Assembly (NCBI GenBank): GCA_007280935.1
Contig: QYQK01000128.1
Span: 1 to 37,616, forward strand
Source: Opitutales bacterium
GTDB taxonomy: Bacteria > Verrucomicrobiota > Verrucomicrobiia > Opitutales > UBA953
Length of the DNA stretch: 37,616 nt
Direction: 5' to 3'
The number at the start of each line of letters is the position of its first letter. Position 1 is the first letter of the stretch. This document shows positions 26,226 to 33,720 of the stretch, in pieces. The translations under genes were made by a program, and so were the position numbers. The notes beneath the pieces are model-generated. The model was not told the DNA's origin, ran no database searches, and saw only the letters and a program-made list of their open reading frames with translations.

Positions 26226-27893
26226 ATGAAGCCAAAATCCTTTACCGCTGGACTATGGCTATTCCTTGCGACGATTACGGCGCACGGAGAAGAATACCGC
26301 CAAGGCATGGTCGCCGCGGTGCATCACCTGGCAAGCGAGGCCGGGGTCGAGGCGATGCGGCAGGGTGGCAACGCGGTTGACGCGGCCGTGGTGACAGGCT
26401 TGATGCTGGGCGTCGTCGACAGTCATAATTCCGGTATCGGCGGCGGTTGCTTCATGCTGATCCGACGGCCGGATGGTGAAATCGTCGCCCTCGATGGAAG
26501 GGAGACCGCCCCGGCGGCGGCGACCGCCGATATGTTTGTCCGCAACGGTCATGCCGTACCAGAACTCAGTCGCACGGGCGCCCTTGCGGTGGCGGTGCCA
26601 GGGCAGGTGGCCGTGTTCTACGAGGCCGTGACGCGTTACGGAAAATTACCGTGGAGTTACCATTGCGAAGCGGCGGCAAAGATCGCCGAGCAGGGCTTTC
26701 CGGTGCCACGCGCTTATGCATCGCGGCTGGCGAGTGTCGCCGGTGATCTCGCTAAGTTTCCGTCCTCCCGCGCCATTTTCCTGCATGCCGATGGGACGCC
26801 TCTGCAAGAAGGCGAAATGCACAAGCAGCCCGACTTGGCGAAAGCGTTGCGTGCGCTCGGTGCTGGCGGACCAGATTGGTTTTATCGCGGTGAGTTTGCG
26901 CAAGCCGTCGCGCAATGGATGCGGGCGAACGGCGGACTCGTCACGGAGGCAGATTTCGCGGCGTATGCGATTAAGCGCCGGACCCCGCTGGAGACGACTT
27001 ATCATGGGCACCGCATCGTCGGTATGCCTCCGCCCAGCTCCGGAGGCGTGCACGTCGCGCAAATTCTGAATATCCTCGAGGCCAAGGGTGCGGGGAAGCC
27101 GGAGGATTTTACGCATACCGTCGCCGAGGCCATGAAGCTCGCCTTTGCTGATCGGGCCTTCTGGCTGGGCGATCCCGCGTTCACCAAGGTGCCGCGCGGG
27201 CTGGTGGACAAAGAATACGGCCGGTCGCTCGCTGCTAAGATTGATGTCACCAAGGTCACGCCGGTCAAAGATCACGGCACTCCGCCGCGTGCGGACGAGC
27301 ATGTCTTTGAAAAACACACCACGCATTTTTCGTCGGCCGATGCGGCGGGCAATTGGGTAGCGTGCACTTCGACCATCAATACTTCCTACGGCTCTAAAGT
27401 CGTCGTGCCAGGAATGGGCGTCGTGTTGAATAATGAAATGGACGATTTCGCCGCCGAGCCTGGCGCGCCCAACGCCTTTGGTCTGGTCGGAGCCGAGGCC
27501 AATCTGCCGGCGCCAGGTAAGCGGCCCCTCTCCAGCATGTCGCCCACGATCGTCTTCGAAGGGCAGCGTCCAATCTTGGCCATCGGTGCGGCTGGCGGCC
27601 CAACAATCATTTCACAGACGTTACTATCGATTCTGCATATCTTAGATGAAGGTGAAACTCCGGCGCAGGCTTTGGCCCGTCCACGTTTCCATCAGCAGTG
27701 GAGTCCGGATGAACTTCGCATCGAGAAGGCTATGCCAGAAGCGATCAAGGCCGACCTCCGCCGGCGTGGCCATGTGCTTAACGAAGTTGAATTCATCGGT
27801 TCGACTCAAGCGGTCGGCCAGCCTGAGGCCAGCGGTCCATTCATCGGCTCCCACGATCCGCGTTCGCGCGAAGGCCGGGCGGTAGGCTGGTAA
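26226..27893 (+). CDS. ggt: Gamma-glutamyltranspeptidase
   Basis: This is a 555-aa secreted gamma-glutamyltransferase, which hydrolyses or transfers the gamma-glutamyl group of glutathione and related compounds in the periplasm. The signal peptide is residues 1-20 (cleavage near TAHGEE). Family blocks are intact: GGNAVDAAVVTGLMLGVV, GIGGGCFMLI, LDGRETAP and PSSGGVHVAQILNILE. The autocleavage/nucleophile site is HTTHFS (T365 expected to become the N-terminus of the small subunit). The small-subunit signatures GVVLNNEMDDF and KRPLSSMSPTIV follow. Length and residues suggest an active enzyme. It lies 32 nt after the DUF1501 gene on the same strand and could be transcribed with it. Confidence 0.96.
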   Translation: MKPKSFTAGLWLFLATITAHGEEYRQGMVAAVHHLASEAGVEAMRQGGNAVDAAVVTGLMLGVVDSHNSGIGGGCFMLIRRPDGEIVALDGRETAPAAATADMFVRNGHAVPELSRTGALAVAVPGQVAVFYEAVTRYGKLPWSYHCEAAAKIAEQGFPVPRAYASRLASVAGDLAKFPSSRAIFLHADGTPLQEGEMHKQPDLAKALRALGAGGPDWFYRGEFAQAVAQWMRANGGLVTEADFAAYAIKRRTPLETTYHGHRIVGMPPPSSGGVHVAQILNILEAKGAGKPEDFTHTVAEAMKLAFADRAFWLGDPAFTKVPRGLVDKEYGRSLAAKIDVTKVTPVKDHGTPPRADEHVFEKHTTHFSSADAAGNWVACTSTINTSYGSKVVVPGMGVVLNNEMDDFAAEPGAPNAFGLVGAEANLPAPGKRPLSSMSPTIVFEGQRPILAIGAAGGPTIISQTLLSILHILDEGETPAQALARPRFHQQWSPDELRIEKAMPEAIKADLRRRGHVLNEVEFIGSTQAVGQPEASGPFIGSHDPRSREGRAVGW

Positions 27894-27998
27894 TACTTTA
27901 CCCTACTGCGGGGGGCGGCAGATCCGGGTGCCACTATGTCAGACTATGACAAGTGACCCCCTAGACAAACGGGGTTTAGATAGTAGAATAATTCTACT
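27894..27998. promoter_or_regulatory. ggt downstream / acidic-protein upstream region with dyads
   Basis: This 105-bp gap contains three symmetrical elements. TGTCA-N5-TGACA (27937-27951) looks like an operator. ACCCC paired with GGGGT (about 27955-27976) could be a weak terminator of ggt, though only three U's follow. A perfect 10-bp inverted repeat at 27980-28000 runs into the next start codon and is listed separately. Confidence 0.4.
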
Positions 27999-28000
27999 AT
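27980..28000 (+). promoter_or_regulatory. Perfect palindrome overlapping a start codon
   Basis: Left arm ATAGTAGAAT, one central A, right arm ATTCTACTAT, which runs into the first two bases of the ATG at 27999. As DNA it is a 21-bp dyad suited to a dimeric repressor. As RNA it would place the start codon at the base of a 10-bp hairpin. Either could control the downstream gene. Confidence 0.6.
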
Positions 28001-28688
28001 GAGTTACGACCGACGCGAATTCCTGAAATCCCTCACCCTGGGCGGTCTGGCCCTCTTCGCCGATGACTGGCTTAAGCGGGTGGCGGAGACGAAAGTGGCG
28101 ACGGACGGTAAGCAGTTGCCCGACGTGTCGGGAAAAAAGAGAAAAAAGGGCACTCAGGTTCTGAATGCCTTCTGGATCGAAGGGGCAGGCTACTTTGAGC
28201 TCTGCCTAAATGGCACGAAATATGATGAGGTTCCGAAGTTCGAAGATGACGATGATGAATCCTTTGACGAATCGGAGCATGAGCAGGATGACGACGAATC
28301 GGCGGTAGATTTTAAGGAGAGACTTGAAGCCGCCCGCGAGGAATGGGACGAGGAGCGTGCCTCAGAGCGGCGCGAGCGGGAAGAAGAGCACGAGCTCGAC
28401 TGGTATCGTCAGAGCTGCCCAGGCGCTCAGGCCGTGCCCTATCTGCAGGGGCTCTTTGATGCGCTTGACGAACAAGGAACTCAGGTAAGCCTCGCTGACG
28501 TCAGCGAAGTCGGATCGATTAATTTTTACGACGGCGCTTGTCCGGGGAATGATACCTATGTCGCGGCGACCGCTCCCGATTACGCGACGTTGGCAGCGTT
28601 GCAGCGCGTTCTAAAAGAACTGGGATGGAACTGCCAAGTCGTGATTGTGGAGCCAAATCCGAACGATGCGGCGGACCGTCAAGATTGA
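27999..28688 (+). CDS. Acidic protein with Tat-type N-terminus, unknown function
   Basis: I do not recognise a family for this 229-aa protein. It starts with a near-perfect twin-arginine motif (SYDRREFLKS, R5-R6) followed by a rather short hydrophobic stretch (LTLGGLALF). A basic patch (KKRKKG) follows, then a short ordered segment (LNAFWIEGAGYFELCLNG). A strongly acidic region at about 80-145 has runs of Asp/Glu and a charged predicted coiled coil (ERLEAAREEWDEERASERREREEEHE). The C-terminal ~90 residues look globular and contain SCPGAQ and ACPGND. Four Cys in total could form disulfides or bind metal. The acidic segment might bind calcium; this is speculation. The start codon overlaps a 21-bp palindrome. 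Confidence 0.75.
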   Translation: MSYDRREFLKSLTLGGLALFADDWLKRVAETKVATDGKQLPDVSGKKRKKGTQVLNAFWIEGAGYFELCLNGTKYDEVPKFEDDDDESFDESEHEQDDDESAVDFKERLEAAREEWDEERASERREREEEHELDWYRQSCPGAQAVPYLQGLFDALDEQGTQVSLADVSEVGSINFYDGACPGNDTYVAATAPDYATLAALQRVLKELGWNCQVVIVEPNPNDAADRQD

Positions 28689-28919
28689 TAAAACGGCCGG
28701 AAGATTAAAGAAGGGCGCCGCCGGTTCGTCCGCGCGCTGCTACTTAGTCTCGGCGGTTTAATCTCTGCGCGCGATCGGGTCGCACCAACGAGTTTGCGGG
28801 TAATTCCAAGCAAAGGATAAAGTAAGCGTTTCATAAGTTACGGGCAGGTGACGGTTTGGCATCGACTGGCTATGGAGATTGTGGGTTTTGGCCACCCTGC
28901 AAAAGTCGATTACTCCGCG
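28689..28919. other. Intergenic region with two-part inverted repeat
   Basis: GATTAAA (28703-28709) pairs with TTTAATC (28757-28763), and CCGCCG (28718-28723) with CGGCGG (28751-28756), which would form one interrupted stem downstream of the acidic-protein gene. It lacks a U-run, so it is at best a weak terminator. Beyond it lies the start region of the next gene, where GTG 28848, ATG 28872 and ATG 28920 are all in frame. Confidence 0.3.
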
Positions 28920-30215
28920 ATGAGTGTCGAAGAAAATAGCCTGTTACGAGCCCGTCCAACGGACGAGCCCGCCCGCCCTCCATTGCGGAAACTGGGCGTG
29001 GCCGGGACTTTGCGCTATTGGCTGACCCGAGTAATCAGCAGCCGGGGGTTGATCATTTCCGTCGCCATCCATTTCTTCCTACTGATTGTCGCCTTCCTCT
29101 GGGTGATTTCTGCCTTCACGGATAAAGCGGCGGGCCAGGCTACATACATCGCCACCGGGGCAGGCGGCGGGGCGGCTGGCGAGCGGGCCAAGATTGTCGA
29201 ACACAACTTGCAGGCGAAGAAAGAAAAGACGCACGCGAAAAAAGTCGCTCGGATTACCACCAAAAGCACCGACGCTAAAATCGCTTTACCTGACTTGCGG
29301 GTGAGTGCGGTGATGCCTGATGCCCTGTCTTCTAAACTTTCGGGTACATCCTCGAAGGGCTTTGGCGGGGGTTCGGGTGGGGGCATCGGTTCCGGCAAGG
29401 GCCTGGGCGTCGGCGGTACGCGTAATTTCGTCGGCAAGCCCGTGATGGGCGCCCATATCGTCGCGACTAAAGTGGCAGTCTTCATGGACGCCTCGAAGTC
29501 GATGGCCCGTTATCTTGATCGAGTGGAATCCGAAATCCGTAAGCAGTTCCCATCGGCGGACATCTTCATGTATTCCGGAGTGTGGACCAATGTGAAGGAT
29601 GACGTGATTATCGGCGGTTCCCGCTACAAAGGCACGACCGGCCGGACCGGCGCGCCCCCTGCCAAGACCACGGACCCGGAAAAGCTCACCGCTAACGGCA
29701 AGCGTATCTTCAAGCAATACGATGACAATTTCAAGACGGGCTGCGTGGGCGCGTGGATTGACATCATGCGCAATGAGCGCGCTTACGACGGCTTAGTGAT
29801 CTTTTCCGACTTCCAGGACGGCGTGACCCAATATCGCAGCCCGAAGGGCGACAAGTCCACTAGCTACTCCACGCGAGATGCCACGATTATCTACTGTGAC
29901 AGCGTCCGCTCTCGTCTGCCGACCGACGACCGGAAGCCCGCCGAGAAGCATTGGGAAGACGAACTGGTCAATGCGTTCGCGGCGGCGAAATCCGGCCGAG
30001 GACCACGACTTTACCTCTTCTCCACGGAGATTGAGCCGCAGCCGATCTTTGCCCGCTGCGTGGCCGCTTCGGGTGGACAATCCAAGATGGTCGAATGGTT
30101 GCGGAGCGGCGGCACTCCTCCGCCTGACGCCGATGAACTCACCATCGGTAAGCCGATGGTCGTGCAAGGCGCTACGGGTTCAACTGTTCCAGGTACCGTC
30201 CGAGCCACACGATAG
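28920..30215 (+). CDS. Membrane-anchored vWA-like domain protein
   Basis: This 431-aa protein (from the ATG at 28920; GTG 28848 and ATG 28872 are possible earlier starts) has one membrane segment at about 43-66 (GLIISVAIHFFLLIVAFLW). A basic Lys-rich helix (KKEKTHAKKVARITTK) follows, then a Gly/Ser linker with repeated GGG and GKG. The C-terminal half resembles a von Willebrand factor A domain. VAVFMDASKSMARYL carries a MIDAS-like D190-x-S192-x-S194, and GLVIFSDFQDG and YLFSTEIE look like later strands. vWA domains bind ligands or mediate assembly through a metal ion. The partner is unknown, and no ExbD/TolR or MoxR gene is adjacent. The domain call is by eye and moderately certain. Confidence 0.75.
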   Translation: MSVEENSLLRARPTDEPARPPLRKLGVAGTLRYWLTRVISSRGLIISVAIHFFLLIVAFLWVISAFTDKAAGQATYIATGAGGGAAGERAKIVEHNLQAKKEKTHAKKVARITTKSTDAKIALPDLRVSAVMPDALSSKLSGTSSKGFGGGSGGGIGSGKGLGVGGTRNFVGKPVMGAHIVATKVAVFMDASKSMARYLDRVESEIRKQFPSADIFMYSGVWTNVKDDVIIGGSRYKGTTGRTGAPPAKTTDPEKLTANGKRIFKQYDDNFKTGCVGAWIDIMRNERAYDGLVIFSDFQDGVTQYRSPKGDKSTSYSTRDATIIYCDSVRSRLPTDDRKPAEKHWEDELVNAFAAAKSGRGPRLYLFSTEIEPQPIFARCVAASGGQSKMVEWLRSGGTPPPDADELTIGKPMVVQGATGSTVPGTVRATR

Positions 30216-30223
30216 CTTAGCCC

Positions 30224-30256
30224 GAGTAAAGTGTCCTGGCGGAGAGGAAGGGATTC
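30224..30256. repeat. Distal copy of tRNA-Ser 3'-end direct repeat (att-like)
   Basis: These 33 bp match 33590-33622 at 32 positions (the difference is GAGAGG here against GAGGGG there). The matched segment equals the last 20 bases of tRNA-Ser(CGA), CCA included, plus 13 bases of its 3' flank. Similarity stops abruptly at both ends. No anticodon or D arm is present here, so it is not a second tRNA gene. It has the form of an attachment-site remnant or one end of a local duplication. Confidence 0.75.
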
Positions 30257-30340
30257 AGCACGGGAACCCGAAGCCGGCGGCCGGTGGCTGAAAAGCAGAT
30301 GCCTAAATGCCCGATGTCCCGCTGGCCGTCACCTGTCACC
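30257..30340. repeat. GC-rich dispersed repeat, copy E1
   Basis: Positions 30262-30293 match 33915-33946 at 31 of 32 bases. The homology resumes at about 30309-30338 (GCCCGATGTCCCG, then TGGC-type and CTGTCACC), matching about 33970-34001. The copy abuts the tRNA-derived repeat on its left and lacks the left third seen in copy E2. Confidence 0.65.
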
Positions 30341-30392
30341 TTTATATTAGGCCTTAGCTAGGCTCGATGATGACTTATGTCCGTCGGCGAAC

Positions 30393-30418
30393 GGACGTGA
30401 TGGCAATCACGTCCCTAC
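30393..30418 (-). repeat. REP-like GTAG hairpin 1
   Basis: On the minus strand a GTAG tetranucleotide (30418-30415) is followed by a perfect 9-bp hairpin, GGACGTGAT / ATCACGTCC, with a 4-nt loop. This is the classical shape of REP elements mobilised by REP-associated (RAYT) transposases. A degenerate relative lies at about 30436-30458 (GGGGCAGCACCGCG-type, stem GGGCAG/CTGCCC). Confidence 0.6.
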
Positions 30419-30486
30419 CAAAGGCAGGAGTAGTTAGGGCAGGACGCGGTGCTGCCCCAACCTAGAAAAATCGCATCCCGCCCGCC

Positions 30487-31989
30487 TCACTTCGGCGCTT
30501 TGCCGTAGTAGGGGAATTTGTCCCAGGCGTCGAAAGTCAGATCAAGGCGAGGGTCGTGGGTCTTGCGCATCCAGGCGTCGACGCGTGCGCGCTGAGCCGC
30601 GAGGTCGGTGGAGTAATTCGGGTCGGCGGCGACGTTGGTGAGCTGATGTGGATCCTTGCGGAGGTCGTAGAGTTCTTCGAGTGGGCGTTGGCCGAAGATA
30701 AGGGAGAAGAAAGGGCGGCCGAGGTCGTCGTTCTGGTGCGCCAGCAGAAAGTCCTTTGTCGCGATGGTGTCGACATCGCCGAAGGGCCGGCCGTGGAGGA
30801 AGAGATTATCGGGGTCGCCGGCGGGCCAGCGGTCCGGGCGGAGATTACGGATGTAGAGAAAGTTGCGGGTGCGCACTGCGCGCATCGGGTAGCTCAAGTG
30901 GCCGTGACGAGCATCGGCGTGGCGTTCACGCTCGATGAAGACCGCGTCGCGATTCGTCGCTGAATCGCCGCGCAGCAAGCCCGTCAGGCTTCGCATCGTC
31001 ATCACCTTGGGCGGCGTCAGGCCGGCGGCTTCGAGGAAGGTCGGGGCGAGGTCGCCGAGGTTCACGAACGCATCGACCTTCAGGCCAGCCTTGACTTCTT
31101 TGCCCCAGCGAATCGCGAGCGGGACGCGCGATCCTTGGTCATAGCAGTTGCCGAGGCCGCGAGGCATCTGCCAGCCATTGTCGGAACAATAGACAATCAG
31201 CGTCCGTTCGAGTTCGCCTGAGGCCTCCAGGGTAGCGAGCGCGGCGGCCGCTTCGAGGTCCATGCGGATGATGCCGCCATAATAGTTGAGTAGGTCGAGC
31301 CGGACCTCTTCGCAATCAGGCAACTCAGGGGGGATCGGGAGTTTCGCCGGATCGATACCGGCCTGCTTCGCGTCATCGAGATAGGGTCGCTTGCCGGCTT
31401 TCGTCGCCGTGTCGGTGTTGCCGAGCCAGAAGAAGAACGGCTGCCCCAGACGGCGGGCCTTCAGGAAAGCGTCGAGCCCGGAGAACTTCGGCCCGACCGG
31501 GTTTTCTTTCCAGCCCGAGATCTCGGCATTGCCGGGAGCCCAGGGTTTCCCTTGGTAGCCAATCGCATAGCCCGAGTCGCGAAGCAACTGCGTAACCACT
31601 GGCGTGTCTTGCGGGAAGCTGCTCCAGAGCGAAGCGCGTTCGCCGAGTTCGTGGATCGCCCGGCCCGTAAGCAAGCTGGAGCGACAGGGAGAACAAGACG
31701 GCGCGGGGTTGAACGTGTGCGTGAAGAGCACGCCTTCCTTGGCGATCCGATCAAAGGCCGGCGTGCGCGCGTGCGGATCGCCGAGGACGCCGGCGTGGGG
31801 GGAGCGCCAGTTGTCGCCGAGGATGAAGAGGATGTTTGGGCGATCCGCGGCATACAGTCCGAGCGCGGACAGTAGGAGCAGGCAGAGGGCTGTGACGAAG
31901 CGCGCGCTGGTCCGAGAAAGAGGCGAATGCGTCTGGGATCGAGCGGAGGCATCGCCGCCGGCCAACGTGGAGGCTTTATTTAACGGCAT
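30487..31989 (-). CDS. Formylglycine sulfatase (CSPCR motif)
   Basis: This is a secreted sulfatase of 500 aa from the ATG at 31989; an in-frame ATG at 32019 adds ten basic residues. A hydrophobic signal segment ends near LGLYA. The catalytic motif is C99-S-P-C-R103 followed by SSLLTGR, a recognised variant with Cys in place of Ser. The first metal-binding pair reads G-D59-N60 where most relatives have D-D, so one Asp is replaced by Asn. A later SDNGW provides the second pair. The C-terminal part has EELYDLRKDPHQLTNVA, the usual sulfatase subdomain. Its start overlaps the end of the upstream frameshifted sulfatase by 14 nt, so the two were probably one operon. The substrate is unknown; the CSPCR class includes sulfamidase-like enzymes. 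Confidence 0.9.
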   Translation of the reverse strand: MPLNKASTLAGGDASARSQTHSPLSRTSARFVTALCLLLLSALGLYAADRPNILFILGDNWRSPHAGVLGDPHARTPAFDRIAKEGVLFTHTFNPAPSCSPCRSSLLTGRAIHELGERASLWSSFPQDTPVVTQLLRDSGYAIGYQGKPWAPGNAEISGWKENPVGPKFSGLDAFLKARRLGQPFFFWLGNTDTATKAGKRPYLDDAKQAGIDPAKLPIPPELPDCEEVRLDLLNYYGGIIRMDLEAAAALATLEASGELERTLIVYCSDNGWQMPRGLGNCYDQGSRVPLAIRWGKEVKAGLKVDAFVNLGDLAPTFLEAAGLTPPKVMTMRSLTGLLRGDSATNRDAVFIERERHADARHGHLSYPMRAVRTRNFLYIRNLRPDRWPAGDPDNLFLHGRPFGDVDTIATKDFLLAHQNDDLGRPFFSLIFGQRPLEELYDLRKDPHQLTNVAADPNYSTDLAAQRARVDAWMRKTHDPRLDLTFDAWDKFPYYGKAPK

Positions 31990-33567
31990 TCGCCTCCGCC
32001 TTTTTTCCCTTCCGCCCACTTTTCGCCATCTCCTTTTTCTCTTCGGGGCTCAGATTATTGACCGGCGAATCCGGTTCATCGTGCTTCGGCATCACCAGGC
32101 GCAGTCGCTCGACGATCTCCTTATATTCCGGCTGGTTATATTCCGGCTGGGCGGCCAAGTTCCGATGCTCGAGCGGGTCGGTCGAATGGTCGTACAGTTC
32201 CTCGGCGCCGCCTTTCGCGCCGTAATAAGTGAAGCGGTATCGGCCGTGACGGAATGGTTCCCGCAGTTGTAAGTCGTCAGCGTGGGGTGGTTCCAAGCCA
32301 GGGTCGGATCCTTCAGCACGGGCGCGAAACTGCGCCCCTCGTTTTCGGGGTTGGCGGGAAGACCGCAAAGCTCAATCAGTGTCGGGTACATGTCGAGCAG
32401 GTTGACTACCGCCTCGCTCTTCTGGCCAGCCTTGGTCACGCCCGGCACGCTCACGATGAAGGGAACGCGGTCCGACTCTTCCCAGAGGTCGGTCTTGCCG
32501 TACTTGAGTTTCTCGCTGAGGTGCCAGCCATGGTCGCCCCAGATCATGATGATAGTATTGTCGGCGTATTTGCTCTTGGCCAGGGCGTCGAGGACGACGC
32601 CGAGGCAGTGGTCGGCGTAACTAATGTTCGCGAGGTAGGCACGCTGGGCCTGCTTGTGCAGGTTCGCCTTGTCGGCGGCCAGGAAGCGCGGATCAGCCGA
32701 GAACAGCTCCTTGCCCGCCTTGTTCGTGATGTCCTTCAAGTCGTCGCGGAAGATCTCGACGGTCTTGAATTTATCCAAGGGATAGAGGTCAAAAAATTGC
32801 TGCGGGACTTCCCAGGGCAAATGAGGCTTGGAGATGCCGAGGGCCAGGAAAAACGGCTTGCCGTCGAAGTCGCGCTTGAGTTGATCGGCGGCCCATTTGC
32901 TGGAGACATAATCTTTGGTCTGTTCGATGGGAGCGGCGACCGCTCCCCACCGAAATTCTTCACCTTTTTCTTTCGTGGCCTTCTCGCTTGCCGATTCCTT
33001 CAGGGCGGCGGGAGATTCTGTCCAGAGCATGCCGCCGTTGTTGCCGCCGGCGTCCACGAACTCTTTGAACGCCCACTGTCCTTCGTCCATCCCTTTCGCG
33101 GTCGGGTGCTTATGGAAGATTTTCCCCGTGGAGAGGGTGTAATAGCCATGCTGGGCGAAGTATTCCGGCAGCGTCACGACATCCTTCGCCTTCGGGGCGT
33201 TCTTCAGGTTCTGCCGATTACCGTAGACGCCAGTCGAAGCTGGCTGCTTGCCGGTCAGGATGGCCGAACGACTCGGGCAGCAGACCGTGGAGGGGCAATA
33301 GGCCTTGTTCAGGACGACGCCTTTTTCCTTAGCCAATTTGTCCATGTGCGGGGTGATCGCCTGGGGGTTGCCTCCCATGCAGCCCACCCAGTCGTTCATA
33401 TCGTCGACGGCGATGAACAGGACGTTGTACCCCTTACTTTGATACTCGGCTGCCTTCTGCCGGGCTTCATCGGCGGCGACCAAGGTTCCGGCCGCGGCGA
33501 CCGCCATGGCCGCCTGCAGGCAGAGGAACCGAAGGAATTTCACGGGGCTGCATTTTAAGGAGGCCAT
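31976..33567 (-). pseudogene. Iduronate-2-sulfatase-like gene interrupted by a frameshift
   Basis: The start is the ATG at 33567, with signal peptide MASLKCSPVKFLRFLCLQAA and onwards to about residue 32. The protein shows VLFIAVDDMNDW (D55-D56), the active-site motif C96-C-P-S-R100 with SAILTGKQPASTGVYG, and WGDHGWHLSEKLKYGKTDLWEESDRVPF, all typical of the iduronate-2-sulfatase-like family. After LTTYNCGNHSV the frame changes. The expected C-terminus (HGRYRFTYYGAKGG, EELYDHSTDPLEHRNLA) is found in another frame that stays open to the TAA at 31976. The break lies at about 32246-32253 and equals one missing base (or four). As it stands the first frame ends at 32092 with about 50 aberrant residues; repaired, the protein would have about 530 aa. 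It is either a recent mutation or an assembly error. The frame can be extended upstream to 33849, but only by reading through the tRNA gene. Confidence 0.85.
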
Positions 33568-33589
33568 TATGACTCTTTTGTTTGGGGTT

Positions 33590-33622
33590 GAGTAAAGTGT
33601 CCTGGCGGAGGGGAAGGGATTC
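33590..33622. repeat. Proximal copy of tRNA-Ser 3'-end direct repeat (att-like)
   Basis: The 33 bp made of the tRNA-Ser 3' terminus (33603-33622) and 13 bp of flank recur at 30224-30256 in the same orientation, 32 of 33 bases identical. The two copies enclose about 3.3 kb holding only the two sulfatase genes and short repeats. Confidence 0.75.
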
Positions 33623-33690
33623 GAACCCCCGGAACCTTGCGGTTCATCTGATTTCGAATCAGACGCAATCGACCACTCTGCCACCCCTCC
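33603..33690 (-). tRNA. tRNA-Ser (anticodon CGA)
   Basis: The minus strand folds as a class II tRNA of 88 nt including an encoded CCA. The 7-bp acceptor stem is GGAGGGG/CCCCTCC with discriminator G. The D arm contains GCAGAGTGGTCGATTGC. The anticodon stem TCTGA/TCAGA encloses loop TTCGAAA with anticodon CGA, which reads UCG. A long variable arm (AACC-GCAA-GGTT) is typical of Ser. The T loop is TTCGAAT. The T stem has two G-U pairs. A separate 10-bp interrupted hairpin (ATCCAG-GACT with AGTC-CTGGAT, 33692-33720) lies directly upstream of the 5' end. Confidence 0.96.
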
Positions 33691-33720
33691 TATCCAGGAC
33701 TCTTGAGGAAGTCTCTGGAT

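Noticed and set aside
30224-30256. Second tRNA-Ser gene
   Set aside because: Only the 3'-terminal 20 bases of the tRNA are present; there is no anticodon, D or variable arm.
32254-33558. 434-codon plus-strand open frame
   Set aside because: It lies opposite the iduronate-sulfatase-like gene and reflects the codon bias of that gene; no family features.
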